Notes: a model not told the origin generated them from the letters alone. A stretch of DNA of 64,000 nucleotides from Liopterus haemorrhoidalis (GCA_963971575.1 OZ020611.1:228028260-228092259), one strand, 5' to 3'. Shown: positions 44,801 through 52,680, counted from the stretch's first letter. A program made the numbers and translations.

Positions 44801-47800
44801 CACGAACAGCTATTGTGGGTTTCGGTCCATCTTGGACGACCCAAACAGAGGATTGTTGCTTAGTTTCCGGTTCAGATGAATAAATCCAAGTTTCGTCTCC
44901 TGTAATGACATATAAGGATTTTGCAGTGCCTAGGTTGAATTTTTTTAGCATTTTCTTACATTAATCAACACGAACCTTTTTTGAGCTTCAGTCAAATTAA
45001 GCAGAATTCATCGGGAACATATCTTTTTCACAGCTAAATGTTCATGCAAAGCCAAATGTATTGCAGTCTGCGATATGCCAAAGGATGCCTCTATCTCACG
45101 GTAAGTCACATGCCATCATTTTGCGCACAGCATCGATGTTTTTTTGAATCACAACCTATTTTGGTCGACCTTCACGAGATTCATCACTGATGGACGCACG
45201 ACCACGACGAAATTCTGCATACCAATTGTAAACAGTCTTTTCTGATGGTGTTTCATTACCAAAAGTTGAACGAAGCGAATCTATGCATTGTTGTTGAGTT
45301 AGGCTTTTACTAAAATCGTTAAAAATCATCCAACGAAAACCTTCACGAGCAATATCAATTTTTTCACAAACTTGTTTTTTTACGCTCACTGTCAACAAAC
45401 TACTTGGTCATTTTATAAGCTGCCACTGATTTCACAATAACAAATGTCAAATTTTACGAATATAGTTATGACGCATTTCAATATTGCCATCTAGTGGTCG
45501 TTTGTAAAAACATAAATGGTAACCCTCGTAGTTACATTAGACACATACTTATTATAACATACTTATTTGCAATTACACCACAAAGTAAACCTCCAACGAT
45601 TGCTCCAAGACAAAATATAGATGCTACAGTAGACCAGACAAGTTTCACGTAGAATTCAGATAAACCATGGCATTTGGTTATCCATGTTTTAATAATCTAT
45701 AAATAAAATTATTAGTTATCATTTGTAATTGTCATTTTTATGAGCATCTTCTGGCATATCACTGAAAAATTTGTAACAGTATTTATGGAAGTAGAGACAA
45801 ACCCAGGCTATGACGAAAAAGATGGTGAATTATGCCTGGTCTGGATGAAGTCAGGAGAAACCCTGATGGAGGTCTGTAGCGATTATGACGTGCACTCGCT
45901 CGCATTCTAAACATTGTCGAACGAAATGTGGCCATAGGCACCAATCTTATGAACGCACCAAATAGAAGGCGACCATTTTTTTTTTTGTTATTGTTGGTAA
46001 TTCTTTTATCGGTTATTTATTTACTTATTTAAAATATACGTTAGCTTTGTTCATGTATGAAGTTTCTAATAAGGTTTCAGATTTAATGCGCATGCCCAAC
46101 TTGAGACGTGATAGATATATTTGTCACCGCAAATGCTAAATTATACCCTTTTCACACTAGAACTTTAAGACGAGTGAACTTAAAGTTCATCGATGTTTAA
46201 CATCGGTATGCTTTCACATTTGATGATTAAATCTCCGGTGCTGTCATCAGCTACAGTAATTTTGTCCTTAAGTTACCGTCCTGAAATTACCAGTTTTGAA
46301 CTGTCTGCGCAGACGCACATTTTGAATTATTATAAACAAATATGGATATTTCATTTCATTCTACAATAAAGACACTACAATAAAGAATATATTACACCTG
46401 TATTAACATATAAGTCGATACATTTTATCTCAATTATTGTAGCTCTGTATTTTATTAAACATATTATTAAAATAAATAATTTAATTATAACAATAAGTAT
46501 AAACTTCTTATAACGTCGATATAATACAGTATTATTGTTTATGATAATATAAAATGTTGACAGCACAAATTCAAAGAGTATTTTTTTATAATAGAAATTA
46601 TGTTGGCAATGCGGACGATGTTTAAGACGCAGATCTCTGTCTTAAACATCGCTTGTATTTAGACGAGGCCATACGGTTTCACATTAGCGTTTAAAGATAC
46701 ATTCACTTTAACATCCGATCTTAATAGACCGGGAGCTCATGACAGTTTTTGGTCTCCGATTTCATACAGCATGCCTTTTGGAGGAGAGAATATTTACCCT
46801 GTGACAACAAAAAAGGGATGGTACTAAACCCCTGCACGCTTTCCGGTCATAGGGAAAATTGCATTTCCACTTAAACACAAAATTTTTGTGCTTTTCTCTG
46901 ATTTAATATTGCTTGCCCTTTTGTCAAAAGAAAGTTATAACAAATTTAAAGTCTTTTAAATATATGCATGCGATTCGGAGGGTCCCAAGGAGCTCAAACG
47001 GTCATGTGATCTTGTAATAAAAAAATATGGTTTTCCGCGTTTTCATACAGCATGCCTATAATTAAAAGACTTTAAATTTGTTATAACTTCTTTTGACAAA
47101 AGGGCAAGCAATATTAAATCAGAGAAAAACAAAAGAGCTTTCGGCATTGAATTGGCCTATAATAATAATAATTTATTTTTACTGTATTTGAACTGTTTGT
47201 ATATTTAAGTATTTTCCGTGTTGGGTGATATTTCTATAACGTACTTTTATCTTATTCTGTATATAATTGGAATTTTAAATTTTCACATACCAACATGAAA
47301 AATGAAATAACCCAAGCAAGGTACCTTCTCATGACAGCCTAAAAGAACGAAATTCCCATTTAGTTCCGCCTGAAAGTTTGATCTTTATATTAATTTTGGT
47401 TCCATGACAACTGGGGCTGTAAAACAATTCGGGCCGTTCACAATTGGGGCTTTTCACAACTGGGGCCATTAACAACTGGGGCGATGGACAATTCGGACCG
47501 TACACAATTGGGGCTTTTCACAACTGGGGCCATTAACAACTGGGGCCATTAACAACTGGGGCGATGGACAATTCGGGCCATTCACAATTGGGGTACATTG
47601 ATTAAGTACATTTTGGTGGGAATTAGTTTAAGAAAATTTTCGTGATCATTGGGTTAAAAAGAAATTGTATTTTAAGAGTTATATTAAGTAAAATTTGGTG
47701 CTCAAATTAAATTGTTTAAATTCCTAAATTCAAAGATCTTCATACATTGTAAAAGTAAAGACTTTTACAGTTTTCTTTAATAGCCATAGACGCCAAAATT

Positions 47801-48045
47801 TCTCGTTACATATCTGATGGCAAGATTAAGTATATTACATATAGACAGACAGAAAGACAGAGGGGCAGGCACATGAGTGACGTTATAAGGGTTTGTTGGT
47901 GATGCCTACGAAGTACTAAGAAGGTCAATAATAATTATTTTCTTACTGTGCTAGGAATATTGAGAACCCCAGTATTATATCCATGTTGAAAACCAGATCC
48001 TCCAGATGCTATGGCTACTGCTAGAACCAAATGACATGATATACC
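26645..48045 (-). CDS. Gene B: SLC2/GLUT-type transporter paralogue with duplicated last two exons
   Basis: Exons lie at 48045-47947, 45696-45563, 42306-42105, 39699-39486, 36581-36391, 34159-33947, 31264-31064 and 29476-29318. All have GT/AG borders, the same lengths and phases as gene A, and join into 470 residues plus stop. A second version of the last two exons is at 27298-27098 and 26803-26645. Signatures are [38 protein letters not shown] and VPETKN. Unlike gene A, three GLUT1 sugar contacts are changed: Q161 to Met (MYMFN), Q283 to Pro and N288 to Tyr (QPLAGFYA). It is therefore likely a membrane transporter with altered substrate or activity. It has no stop codons or frameshifts, so it is not an obvious pseudogene. 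The initiator exon was not found. Confidence 0.88.
27098..27298 (-). CDS. Gene B exon 7, distal duplicate
   Basis: A 201-nt exon with intact acceptor TTTTGTAG and donor GTAAGT. It encodes HKSPILSWVCTVMIYLFIFF, then FALGGPIPWFMVTEMFEI, then RPIATSATVATCWIANALIG. No disabling change. It differs from the proximal version mainly in helix 11. Confidence 0.85.
27299..27911. other. Sequence between duplicated exon pairs
   Basis: The first 60 bp upstream of the distal exon 7 (AACAATTTATTAACACGAGG, then CTGATTAAAGATA) match 31265-31325, so the duplication extends into the intron. The remainder is AT-rich and unassigned. Confidence 0.45.
27912..28031. repeat. 120-bp palindrome
   Basis: A near-complete inverted repeat: GGTTGCTAA at both outer edges, and 33-bp perfect arms (27936-27968 and 27975-28007) around TAACTCAAGTTAAAATCATT. 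It abuts the Tc1 remnant and may be its paired terminal repeats. Confidence 0.8.
28033..28460 (-). mobile_element. Tc1-like transposase C-terminal fragment, left half of inverted pair
   Basis: On the minus strand NPIENLLAIVDRKIGSVRYT and MPNRCQEVIRTKVTGLN form the C-terminus of a Tc1 transposase. Upstream, decayed YRNILEQVMYPYAEENM and LVTEWLQLNRIRVL match the plus-strand copy at 28760-28910. Stops and shifts break it. Confidence 0.8.
28480..29037 (+). mobile_element. Tc1-like transposase fragment, right half of inverted pair
   Basis: The plus strand reads NWTFQQWKTVLFSDESKLHL (first catalytic Asp), then in a shifted frame RRPKNKHLDPRYCIPTVKHG, GNVMVWGCFSSHGAGP and WWFQHDNDPKHKSKLVTEWL (second Asp), then broken NPIENLLA. 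This is the DD34E Tc1 order. It is inverted relative to 28033-28460. Confidence 0.85.
29041..29300. repeat. Flank duplicated with 25310-25715 and 26617-26640
   Basis: 29155-29300 matches 25575-25715 and then continues directly with 26617 onward (TATACAGTnTACA). It is the counterpart of the distal 3' flank without the mariner. Confidence 0.75.
29318..29476 (-). CDS. Gene B exon 8, proximal version (TM12 and C-terminus)
   Basis: A 159-nt terminal exon, acceptor CTCTGCAG, TAA stop at 29318. It encodes KYTDGYVFLFYVGCHLLG, then VPETKNIPIQEIVNNFKKK and REVTVVEE. Confidence 0.9.
   Translation of the reverse strand, partial: KYTDGYVFLFYVGCHLLGFFYSLFIVPETKNIPIQEIVNNFKKKREVTVVEE
29500..29620. repeat. 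TATCGATA-rich block, probable hAT end
   Basis: About seven TATCGATA/ATATCGAT motifs occur in 110 bp. The style matches subterminal arrays of the other hAT elements, but no termini or duplication were found. Confidence 0.4.
29825..29885. mobile_element. MITE family X, right-end fragment
   Basis: CTTAGTTTGTTCTTACAAAA then GTGAACTGCTTATA equals the right end of the copy at 22811-23108. Confidence 0.7.
29886..31063. other. Gene B intron 7, unassigned
   Basis: 30770-30840 holds CAGACAGACAGACACATGAG then GGTGGTCATACCTACAAA, a dispersed sequence also at 17705-17755 and 47845-47920. 30988-31025 (GCAGGGGTATCAAACTCATT, CCCGGGCC) looks like one hAT terminus. The rest is AT-rich. Confidence 0.4.
31064..31264 (-). 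CDS. Gene B exon 7, proximal version (TM10-TM11)
   Basis: A 201-nt exon between TTTTGTAG and GTAAGT. It encodes DKSSILPLVCTVMIYLYIFF, then FAIGGPIPWFIVTEMFEI, then RPIATSVCVAASWAANTLIG. About 88 percent identical by eye to 27098-27298. Confidence 0.9.
31458..31587. repeat. Inverted repeat, MITE-like
   Basis: The left arm TATATTATGTTACTAGGAGT then GAACGCGCTCTTTTTTGTG pairs with the right arm CACAAAAAAGGCGTTTTACT then CCGAGTGACATATA. The centre contains GCCGAGGCACAGCCGAGGC. Confidence 0.65.
31700..32108. repeat. Tandem duplication, 204-bp unit x 2
   Basis: Two nearly identical units begin CATTTTTTAATTTTTAATC (31700 and 31904) and end ATAACTATATGAACTAT. There are only one or two differences, so the duplication is recent. 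Confidence 0.9.
32283..33384. mobile_element. mariner in foldback form, interrupted
   Basis: The ends TTGGGTTGTTACATAAGTCC and inverse are flanked by TA. Two copies of the transposase C-terminus face each other: minus 32578-32393 (NIAPSDYHLFRFLHNSLNEK) and plus about 32570-32737 (SDYHLFRSLQNSLNRK, then GIMKLPERLSKV). The catalytic region is lost. Between about 32745 and 33285 there is further inserted sequence that starts GGTTGGAATGGGAAAATTCG and has an inverse at 32835-32853. Confidence 0.82.
33394..33748. mobile_element. MITE family Y, diverged copy
   Basis: The ends CTATTCCAACCGTTTAAGCG and GTTTAGTTCCACTTATTCCA correspond to family Y ends. The interior keeps ACTTTTATCAATATAAATGG and ACACTGAACATTTTTAAG. 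Clearly older than the other copies. Confidence 0.6.
33947..34159 (-). CDS. Gene B exon 6 (TM8-TM9)
   Basis: A 213-nt exon between ATTTCCAG and GTAAAT. It encodes VMFYSTEMLMSAGLD, then CTIGTGLINLVAN (Asn317 equivalent kept), then VDRVGRRILLLISY. Confidence 0.9.
34243..34649. mobile_element. MITE family Y copy in gene B intron 5
   Basis: A 407-bp copy starts CATCTGTTTCAAACGGTTAG and ends ACCGTTTGGAACAGACTT, flanked by TA. Orientation is opposite to the copies at 20656-21463. The open frame at 34334-34615 is MITE sequence. Confidence 0.85.
34650..35194. other. Intron 5 sequence with Harbinger-like end
   Basis: TAAGGGCCGGTTTCTGAAAA at 34966 resembles other Harbinger-type ends here. The remainder is unassigned and AT-rich. 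Confidence 0.35.
35195..35346. repeat. Dispersed repeat, copy 2
   Basis: Partner of 5975-6135, in the same orientation. One small deletion (GGCAGC) separates them. Confidence 0.65.
35478..35558 (-). pseudogene. tRNA-like sequence (tRNA-derived SINE head or tRNA pseudogene)
   Basis: The minus strand reads TAGCGTAGTGGTTAGAGCAC, an excellent A-box/D-arm. About 35 nt later comes GGGTTTCGAGTA, a degenerate B-box. The acceptor and T stems do not pair, so it is not a working tRNA. Pol III promoters like this head tRNA-derived SINEs. Confidence 0.5.
35559..36127. other. Unassigned intron sequence with dispersed repeat
   Basis: 35735-35870 (AGGGTGTGGGACAAATTTTT to TTTCATTTGATACCGTACTC) is a diverged match to 33785-33905 (AGGGTATGGGACAAAAGTTT to TTTTATTTGATACCCTTTC). 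Confidence 0.45.
36128..36245. mobile_element. Short Harbinger-like MITE
   Basis: It begins GGGCTGGTTTCTTGAAAAAT after TAA. The right end reads, inverted, GGACCGATTTCTTAAAAAAA. TATCGACA motifs lie inside. The right-hand TAA is not exactly placed. Confidence 0.5.
36391..36581 (-). CDS. Gene B exon 5 (intracellular helices and TM7)
   Basis: A 191-nt exon after a long T-run and AG, with donor GTAAGA. It encodes ALLWFRSNKEEALIELQNM through PFIIALVLMLLQPLAGFYA. The helix-7 motif QQ.SGINA of gene A is QPLAGFYA here, removing residues equivalent to GLUT1 Q283 and N288. Confidence 0.9.
36950..37490. repeat. Degenerate G-rich minisatellite in gene B intron 4
   Basis: About eleven units of 40-55 bp, each with AAAATCACTTGA-like, GGGGGAGG-like and AAAATTC-like blocks. 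This is the same family as 4139-4370 and 9080-9200 in gene A. Confidence 0.7.
37792..38946. mobile_element. hAT element with AGATAA/TTATCT arrays
   Basis: The left end CAGTGTTGTGCATTATCTAG and right end (inverted) CTGTGTTGAGCATAGATAAC are flanked by AGCCTCTT and AGCCTATT (7 of 8). Subterminal 37800-37960 and 38800-38935 are crowded with TTATCTATTATCT motifs. Length is 1155 bp, with no transposase. Confidence 0.78.
38947..39485. other. Unassigned intron 4 sequence
   Basis: AT-rich. No repeat ends or coding motifs recognised. Confidence 0.3.
39486..39699 (-). CDS. Gene B exon 4 (TM5-TM6)
   Basis: A 214-nt exon between TTTTACTAG and GTACTT. It begins ISSMYMFNLVIS, with Met where gene A and GLUT1 have the Gln161 contact. 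It ends [20 protein letters not shown]. Confidence 0.9.
39740..39990. repeat. GACCGAC-rich block, possible MITE
   Basis: TGCTAGCGCACACGACAAAC at the left and GGTGGGTGTATGC at the right are weakly inverted, with several GACCGAC/GTCGGTC motifs between. Ends and duplication are uncertain. Confidence 0.35.
39993..42044 (+). mobile_element. mariner (DD34D) carrying a nested hAT
   Basis: The ends CGAGGGTTACCTTTTATGTT and (right) TTAAAAGGTAGCCCTCG are flanked by TA. Without the hAT and its duplication it is 1274 bp. The plus strand has a frameshifted transposase: TVYNWFAEFRRDCAYVSDKS, VTGDETWIYSY, VFQDEPTPRKVVRSRNTSKK, ILYHDNASSHTTRQTIDYLK, HCPYSPNLSS. Asp in SPDL..ND is lost. Same subfamily as 44254-45528. 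Confidence 0.92.
40798..41567. mobile_element. hAT MITE nested in the mariner
   Basis: The ends CAGGCATGTGCAACTTCC and (right) GGTTGCACATGCCTG are flanked by an exact 8-bp duplication CTTTAGAG (40790-40797 and 41568-41575). GGGCCGGATAGC and TCCGGCCCGCGGGCC lie just inside, a layout like SPIN-type hATs. No transposase. Confidence 0.92.
42105..42306 (-). CDS. Gene B exon 3 (TM3-TM4)
   Basis: A 202-nt exon between TTTTTACAG and GTGAGT. It encodes IGRKNGLMFNNILVLIG, then GRFVLGANAGVNSGLC, then YLIEISPDHLRGA. It lies between a mariner and a hAT insertion, both in the flanking introns. Confidence 0.9.
42377..43758 (+). mobile_element. hAT transposon with decayed ZMYM-type transposase
   Basis: The ends CAAGGGCGGATC and (right, inverted) CAGGGTCGAATT are flanked by an exact 8-bp duplication CCTAACAC (42369-42376 and 43759-43766). 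The plus strand carries the C-terminal half of a hAT transposase in pieces: KICTTKWSCRADAVKAIRSG, INSLEFILLTVIWDKILSRI, then RSYSVLKREKNYLRNSLSQS, LTSLAVLYIEQNALDNINYD. That is the ERSFS.LK..K..LRS dimerisation region. The N-terminal half and catalytic residues are missing. Confidence 0.9.
42485..43610 (+). pseudogene. hAT transposase remnant (C-terminal half)
   Basis: Three open pieces (42485-42880, 43022-43387, 43347-43610) follow the order of ZMYM1-like hAT transposases found in insects. Frameshifts separate them. The last piece is the hAT C-terminal dimerisation region with LKREKNYLRNSL and LAVLYIE. A cytoplasmic or host role is unlikely; it is a dead transposase inside gene B intron 2. 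Confidence 0.8.
43780..44116. mobile_element. Small hAT MITE
   Basis: The ends CAAGCCTGGGCAAA and (right) TTTGCCCACCCCTG have flanks AACTAAAT and ATCTAAAT (7 of 8). GGGGCCCCACGGGCCGG and ATGTGGCCCGACAGCC lie inside the two ends. 337 bp. A right-end fragment of the same family is at 25241-25309. Confidence 0.82.
44254..45528 (-). mobile_element. mariner (DD34D), full length, few lesions
   Basis: The ends CGAGGGCTATCTTTTAGG and (right) TGGTAACCCTCG are flanked by TA. 1275 bp. The minus strand encodes KIDIAREGFRWMIFNDFSKS, SEKTVYNWYAEFRRGRASIS (HTH), then ITGDETWIYSSEPETKQQSS (first Asp), IILHHDNVSSHTARQTIDYL (second Asp), HCPYSPDLFPNDFF (third Asp, 34 residues on). At least one frameshift lies between 45156 and 44951 and another near 44500. 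Confidence 0.93.
44442..44951 (-). pseudogene. mariner transposase catalytic domain, open for 169 codons
   Basis: This frame holds all three catalytic Asp with D34D spacing. It begins MLKKFNLGTAKSLYVITGDE and ends in a shifted frame just after NDFFFVP. The N-terminal HTH part (45398-45156) is in another frame, so the gene is broken. Confidence 0.85.
45563..45696 (-). CDS. Gene B exon 2 (TM2)
   Basis: A 134-nt exon between TTTATAG and GTATGT. It encodes IIKTWITKCHGLSEFYVKLV, then WSTVASIFCLGAIVGGLLCG, then VIAN plus two bases of Lys. Confidence 0.87.
45697..46895. other. Gene B intron 1, distal part
   Basis: A hairpin GATGTTTAAGAC/GTCTTAAACATC lies at about 46617-46650. 46155-46230 and 46660-46735 contain related blocks around TTTCACA and AACATCG, so a decayed palindromic element may span them. 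No gene seen. Confidence 0.4.
46896..47124. repeat. Foldback with 62-bp arms
   Basis: The left arm CTCTGATTTAATATTGCTTG...AAAGTCTTTTA (46896-46958) and the right arm (47063-47124) are inverse copies with one or two mismatches. The loop is about 104 bp. Confidence 0.85.
47275..47380. mobile_element. MITE family Y, right-end fragment
   Basis: ATGAAAAATGAAATAACCCA then AAAGAACGAAATTCCCATTT and AGTTCCGCCT equal the right third of family Y copies. Confidence 0.75.
47400..47592. repeat. Minisatellite based on AACTGGGGC
   Basis: About a dozen units of 15-18 bp (ATTAACAACTGGGGCC, TTCACAATTGGGGC, GGACAATTCGGGCC). A larger period of about 70-90 bp is visible because the order of unit types repeats twice. 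Confidence 0.85.
47947..48045 (-). CDS. Gene B exon 1 found (TM1)
   Basis: A 99-nt exon, acceptor TATTTTCAG, donor GTAAGA. It encodes GISCHLVLAVAIAS, then [13 protein letters not shown], then LNIPST. It has the same length and phase as gene A exon 1. There is no in-frame Met at the start. Confidence 0.87.
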
Positions 48046-48259
48046 CTGAAAATATAAATTTTCACTCACAAAATACGCTAAATATAAAATGCATTAAATG
48101 ATTTTACAATAACTGTATTTTTCAGGCCATACGACGCACCTTTTTACGTAGAAAAATCAACTTAAAATTGGGGTGTTGGGGCGTTGTTTAAGAATTGTAC
48201 GATGTTAGTGTGGAATGAATTCAGAGCGCATAAAAGAGAATCAACCAAAAAATACACAA

Positions 48260-49330
48260 ACCGGCAAGTTAAAGGAACAAACATAAAAATCTAATTATTT
48301 TCCCTGTAGTGTACATAATGTTGATATCTCTCAGATAATCTTTTAGTACGAAGTTTTCTGGAATAATTTTCAATCGGGTTGAGGGCAGAAGAGCACGCTG
48401 GCCAACCCATTGTTGTTCTACCCACTTGATTTAAAAAGTCTGTTACACATTGGGCGACGTGTGGGCACGCATTATCCTACATTAGGGTGAAACTTTCTCC
48501 GATATATGGAGCAAAAGGTACAACATGGTCTTGAATAATATCTCTGATGTATCTATCTGCAGTTAACGCTCCGCCATCAATCACCACTAACTCTGTTCCA
48601 AGATTTTATTATCTTGTCAAGATGTTATTATTTCAAAATGATTACCTTACATAGTAGACGCGTGAACAATGAAGTAATTTTTCTTACTAAAATTGTTAAA
48701 AATTTAATTGATTCACCCTATCTCTTTATGAATATTGATTTAAATATACCACTTCGCAACTTAAGAAATAAATACCTTCTTCGACAACCTTTTGCTAGGA
48801 GTAACTATGCCCAAAACGCCCCCTTAAATCGATTAGTTTTACATTTAATACTATGTCATTGGAGGCAGATCCGTTTCATTTGAGTTTAAACACTCTAAAA
48901 CGTCACCTTCATACATTCAGTGTTCAAAGCATTTTTAATGAAAATTAATCATTCTTCTGTATATATATTTATTTATTTTTATTTTTCAACTATCCAATTA
49001 CCGTCTGATAGCTAATATTTGTTAAATATATTTTTTTAATTTATCATGTTGTTCTCATCTATTTATCATTTATAAATTACTATATTGTACTGTATATCAA
49101 TCGAAGTTGTAGTTTTTAGGTTCGTCCTCTGTACAACTCTATTACATAAATAAATAAATAAATAAAAAACTCTGTGCAAGCTCCCAAACATCTTCCACCC
49201 CACACCAAAATTGAACCTCCACCAAAAGATACAGTAGTAGCAAAATTAAATGGTGCATTTTGTTTTCCTTGGCGTCGATACAATCATTCCCTACGGTTTA
49301 GTAAAGCATTCAAAGCTATCTAGATATAGG
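48260..49330 (-). mobile_element. Tc1-like transposase remnant split by a LINE
   Basis: The minus strand reads FNFATTVSFGGGSILVWGG (49300-49200), then across the LINE ELVVIDGGALTADRYIRDII, DHVVPFAPYIGESFTLM, DNACPHVAQCVTDFLNQVG (second Asp) and NPIEN. This is the typical Tc1 order. Stops are present. Only the central and C-terminal parts remain. Confidence 0.82.
48597..49167 (+). mobile_element. 5'-truncated LINE inserted in the Tc1 remnant
   Basis: It is flanked by an exact 8-bp duplication AACTCTGT (48589-48596 and 49168-49175) and ends in a (TAAA)n tail. The plus strand encodes the C-terminus of a non-LTR reverse transcriptase protein: RRVNNEVIFLTKIVKNLIDS, then LNIPLRNLRNKYLLRQPFAR and SNYAQNAPLNRL. 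Most of the element was lost by 5' truncation at insertion. Confidence 0.87.
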
Positions 49331-50239
49331 CTACAAAATAATAATAAAAAAAAACATAATTTTCAATCTGTTCCTTAAAATTTGCCGGTGTGTGTATAAT
49401 AGAAATGAATACAGAATTAGGTACCAAAGAATAGGGGCGGAAAATAAGTAATTTCTTCCAAAATACAAGTAATGATCTAAAATAAAAATAGTTATCAATT
49501 GTGTTTTGTCAAAAATCACGTGTTTTTATTAAGGTTAATGAGTGAATGCTATTTCTGGGGGTTTTAAAGTCAACGACAACCCTTGGATGTGTCGATTCAT
49601 AAACCATTTGATAATTGTATGCGGGAAGAATGGAACAAAGGAGTGATAAAACCAAATCACGATATTACAGCAACAGGACGTTTGATACTGACAATTTCTG
49701 AGTAAAAACTTCATGGGAAGATGTAAAAGAAAATACGATTATAGTCTTTTAAGAAATGCGATATCTTTTAAGAAACAACGCATTAGATAGTATCGAAAAT
49801 GAGTTGGTTTTTGAAGAGATTGACAAGAAAAGTTCAGACGAAAATAATACGTGACATTAACGAGACGAGTGATAGTATAGAGAGTGAAGATGAACAGAAT
49901 GTTGCCGGTTCACGTTATCGTAATAATAAATATTTTTTGTAAAAATTTTCTCATAAATTTGAGGTGCTTTTATCGTCCGTTGCATTTTTATGGTACGAAA
50001 AATACGGTATCCGTGTAACAATAAAATTTACCTTCATATTTGTCCAAATTCAGCAAAATAAATTAAAACTAGCTCTAGTTTATAAAATTATGTTACAAAT
50101 GTCAAAATTTACATCACAGATTGACATTAGTAGAAAAGTCAGTGATAATTCCATCTATTGTTTAAATAATAAATTATAGGCTATTCCAAACTTTTGGGCG
50201 GAAATAAATGAAATTTTAATTTTTGTAAGTTGTCACATG
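49331..50239. other. Unassigned sequence before satellite A
   Basis: AT-rich. 49800-49915 has a stretch reading roughly ETSDSIESEDEQNVAGSRYR, an acidic segment like a piggyBac N-terminus, but nothing else supports that. 50179-50243 resembles a family Y end. Confidence 0.3.
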
Positions 50240-52680
50240 TGAAAAATTAGATTATTTTGCTCAACTCACCAAGCCCACTCATGGCCAGTGTTTCCTCAGA
50301 CAAGGCTCTATTGCATTTCACACATCTGGACTGGACAACAGAAACTGATCGCATATCCATCACTTGAAACAGAAATAAGAAAGAACCAAATAAATATCAA
50401 GTATGAAAAATTATATCAATTTTGCTCAACTCACCCTGCTCATTCATGGTCAGTGGTTCCTCAGACAAGGCTCCATTGCACTTCCACATCTGGACTGGAC
50501 AACAGAAACTGGTCGCACATTCTCATCACTTGAAACAAAAATAAGAAAAAAACCAAATAAATATCAAGTATGAAAAATTATATCATTTTGCTCAACTCAC
50601 CATGCTCATTATGGCCAGTGTTTCCTCGGACAAGGCTCCATTGCACTTCCACATCTGGACTGGACAACAAAAACTGATGGCATATTCATCACTTGAAACA
50701 GAAATAAGATAATAAAAAATAAATATCATGTATGAAAAATTATATCATTTTGCTTAACTCACCATGCTCACTCCTGGCCAGTGCTTCACCCGAAAAGGCT
50801 CTATTGCACTTCCACATCTGGACTGGACAACAAAAACTGATTGCATATTCATCACTTGAAACAGAAATAAGATAATAAAAAATAAATATCATGTATGAAA
50901 AATTATATCATTTTGCTTAACTCACCATGCTCACTCCTGGCCAGTGCTTCATTGGAAAAGGCTCTATTGCACTTCCACATCTGGACTGGACAACAAAAAC
51001 TGATCGCATATTCATCACTTGAAACAGAAATAAGATAATAAAAAATAAATATCATGTATGAAAAATTATATCATTTTGCTTAACTCACCATGCTCACTCC
51101 TGGCCAGTACTTCATTGGAAAAGGCTCTATTGCACTTCCACATCTGGACTGGACAACAAAAACTGATGGCATATTCATCACTTGAAACAGAAATAAGATA
51201 ATAAAAAATAAATATCATGTATGAAAAATTATATCATTTTGCTTAACTCACCATGCTCACTCCTGGCCAGTGCTTCATCCGAAAAGGCTCTATTGCACTA
51301 CCACATCTGGACTGGACAACAAAAACTGATCGCATATTCATCACTTGAAACAGAAATAAGATAATAAAAAATAAATATCATGTATGAAAAATTATATCAT
51401 TTTGCTTAACTCACCATGCTCACTCATGGCCAGTGCTTCCTCGGAAAAGGCTCTATTGCACTTCCACATCTGGACTGAACAACAAAAACTGATCGCATAT
51501 TCATCACTTGAAACAGAAATAAGAAATAACTAAATAAATATTAAATATGAAAAATTCTCAACTCACCCTGCTCATTATGGCCAGTGTTTCCTCAGACAAG
51601 GCTCCATTGCACTTCCACATCTGGACCGGACAACAAAAACTGATGGCATATTCATCACTTGAAACAGAAATAAGAAAAAACTAAATAAATATAAAGTATG
51701 AAAAATTATATCATTTTGCTCAACTCACCATGCTCAATCATTGCCAGTGTTTCCTTCGACAAGACTCCATTGCACTTCCACATCTGGACCGGACAACAAA
51801 AACTGATGGTATATTCATCTCTTGAAACAGAAATAAGAAAAAACTAAATAAATATCAATTATGAAAAATTATATAATTTTCTCAACTCACCCTGCTCATT
51901 ATGGCCAGTGTTTCCTCAGACAAGGCTCCATTTCACTTCCGCATCTAGACTGGACAACAGAAACTGATGGTATATGCATCACTTTAAACAAGAACAGGAA
52001 AGAATTAAATAAATGTGAAATATGAGAAATTATATAATTTTGCTCCTCCATGGACAGCGTTTCCTCAAAAAAGACTCCACTGCACTTCCACTTCTAGACT
52101 GGACAACAGAAATTGATCGCGGATTCACCACTAGAAACAAAAACAAAAAATTATTAAATAAATATCTGGTATGTGTAATTATAGTATGTTTTTCCTCCAT
52201 GTACAATGTCTCCTCAAACAAGACTCCACTTTACTTCCTCTTCCGGATTGGACAGCAGAAAATGATCGCACATTCAGCACTTGAAACAAAAACAAGAATT
52301 AAATAAATATCAGGTATGAGTAATTATAGTAGGTTTTTCCTTCATGTACAGTGTCTACTCAAACAAGACTCCACTGTACTTCCTCTTCTGGATTGAACAG
52401 CAGATAATGATCGCGGATTCACTACTTGAAACAAAAAGAAGAAAAAACTAAATTAATATCAAGAATGAGAATTTATATCATTTTGCTCCTCCATGTACAG
52501 TATTTCCTTGGACCAGACCACACTGCACTCTCACAACTGGACTGGACAACAGAGACTGATCGTGTATTCATCACTTGAAACAGACACAAAGAAAAATTAA
52601 ATAAATATGCAAAATAAGAAATTATATTATTTTGCTCCTCCATCTAGAATGTTTCCTCAGATCAGGCTCTACTCACATGT
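50240..52680. repeat. Satellite A, about 160-bp monomer, about 15 copies
   Basis: Most monomers share ACATCTGGACTGGACAACA, ATCACTTGAAACAGAAATAA and TATGAAAAATTATATCATTT. The period is 163 bp in the homogeneous core (50730-51540) and drifts at both ends. On the minus strand many monomers have TTTCTGTTTCAAG (acceptor-like), about 92 nt that are open in one or two frames, and then GTGAGTT (donor-like). In the right-hand copies (52000 on) the donor-like site is lost. Confidence 0.92.
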
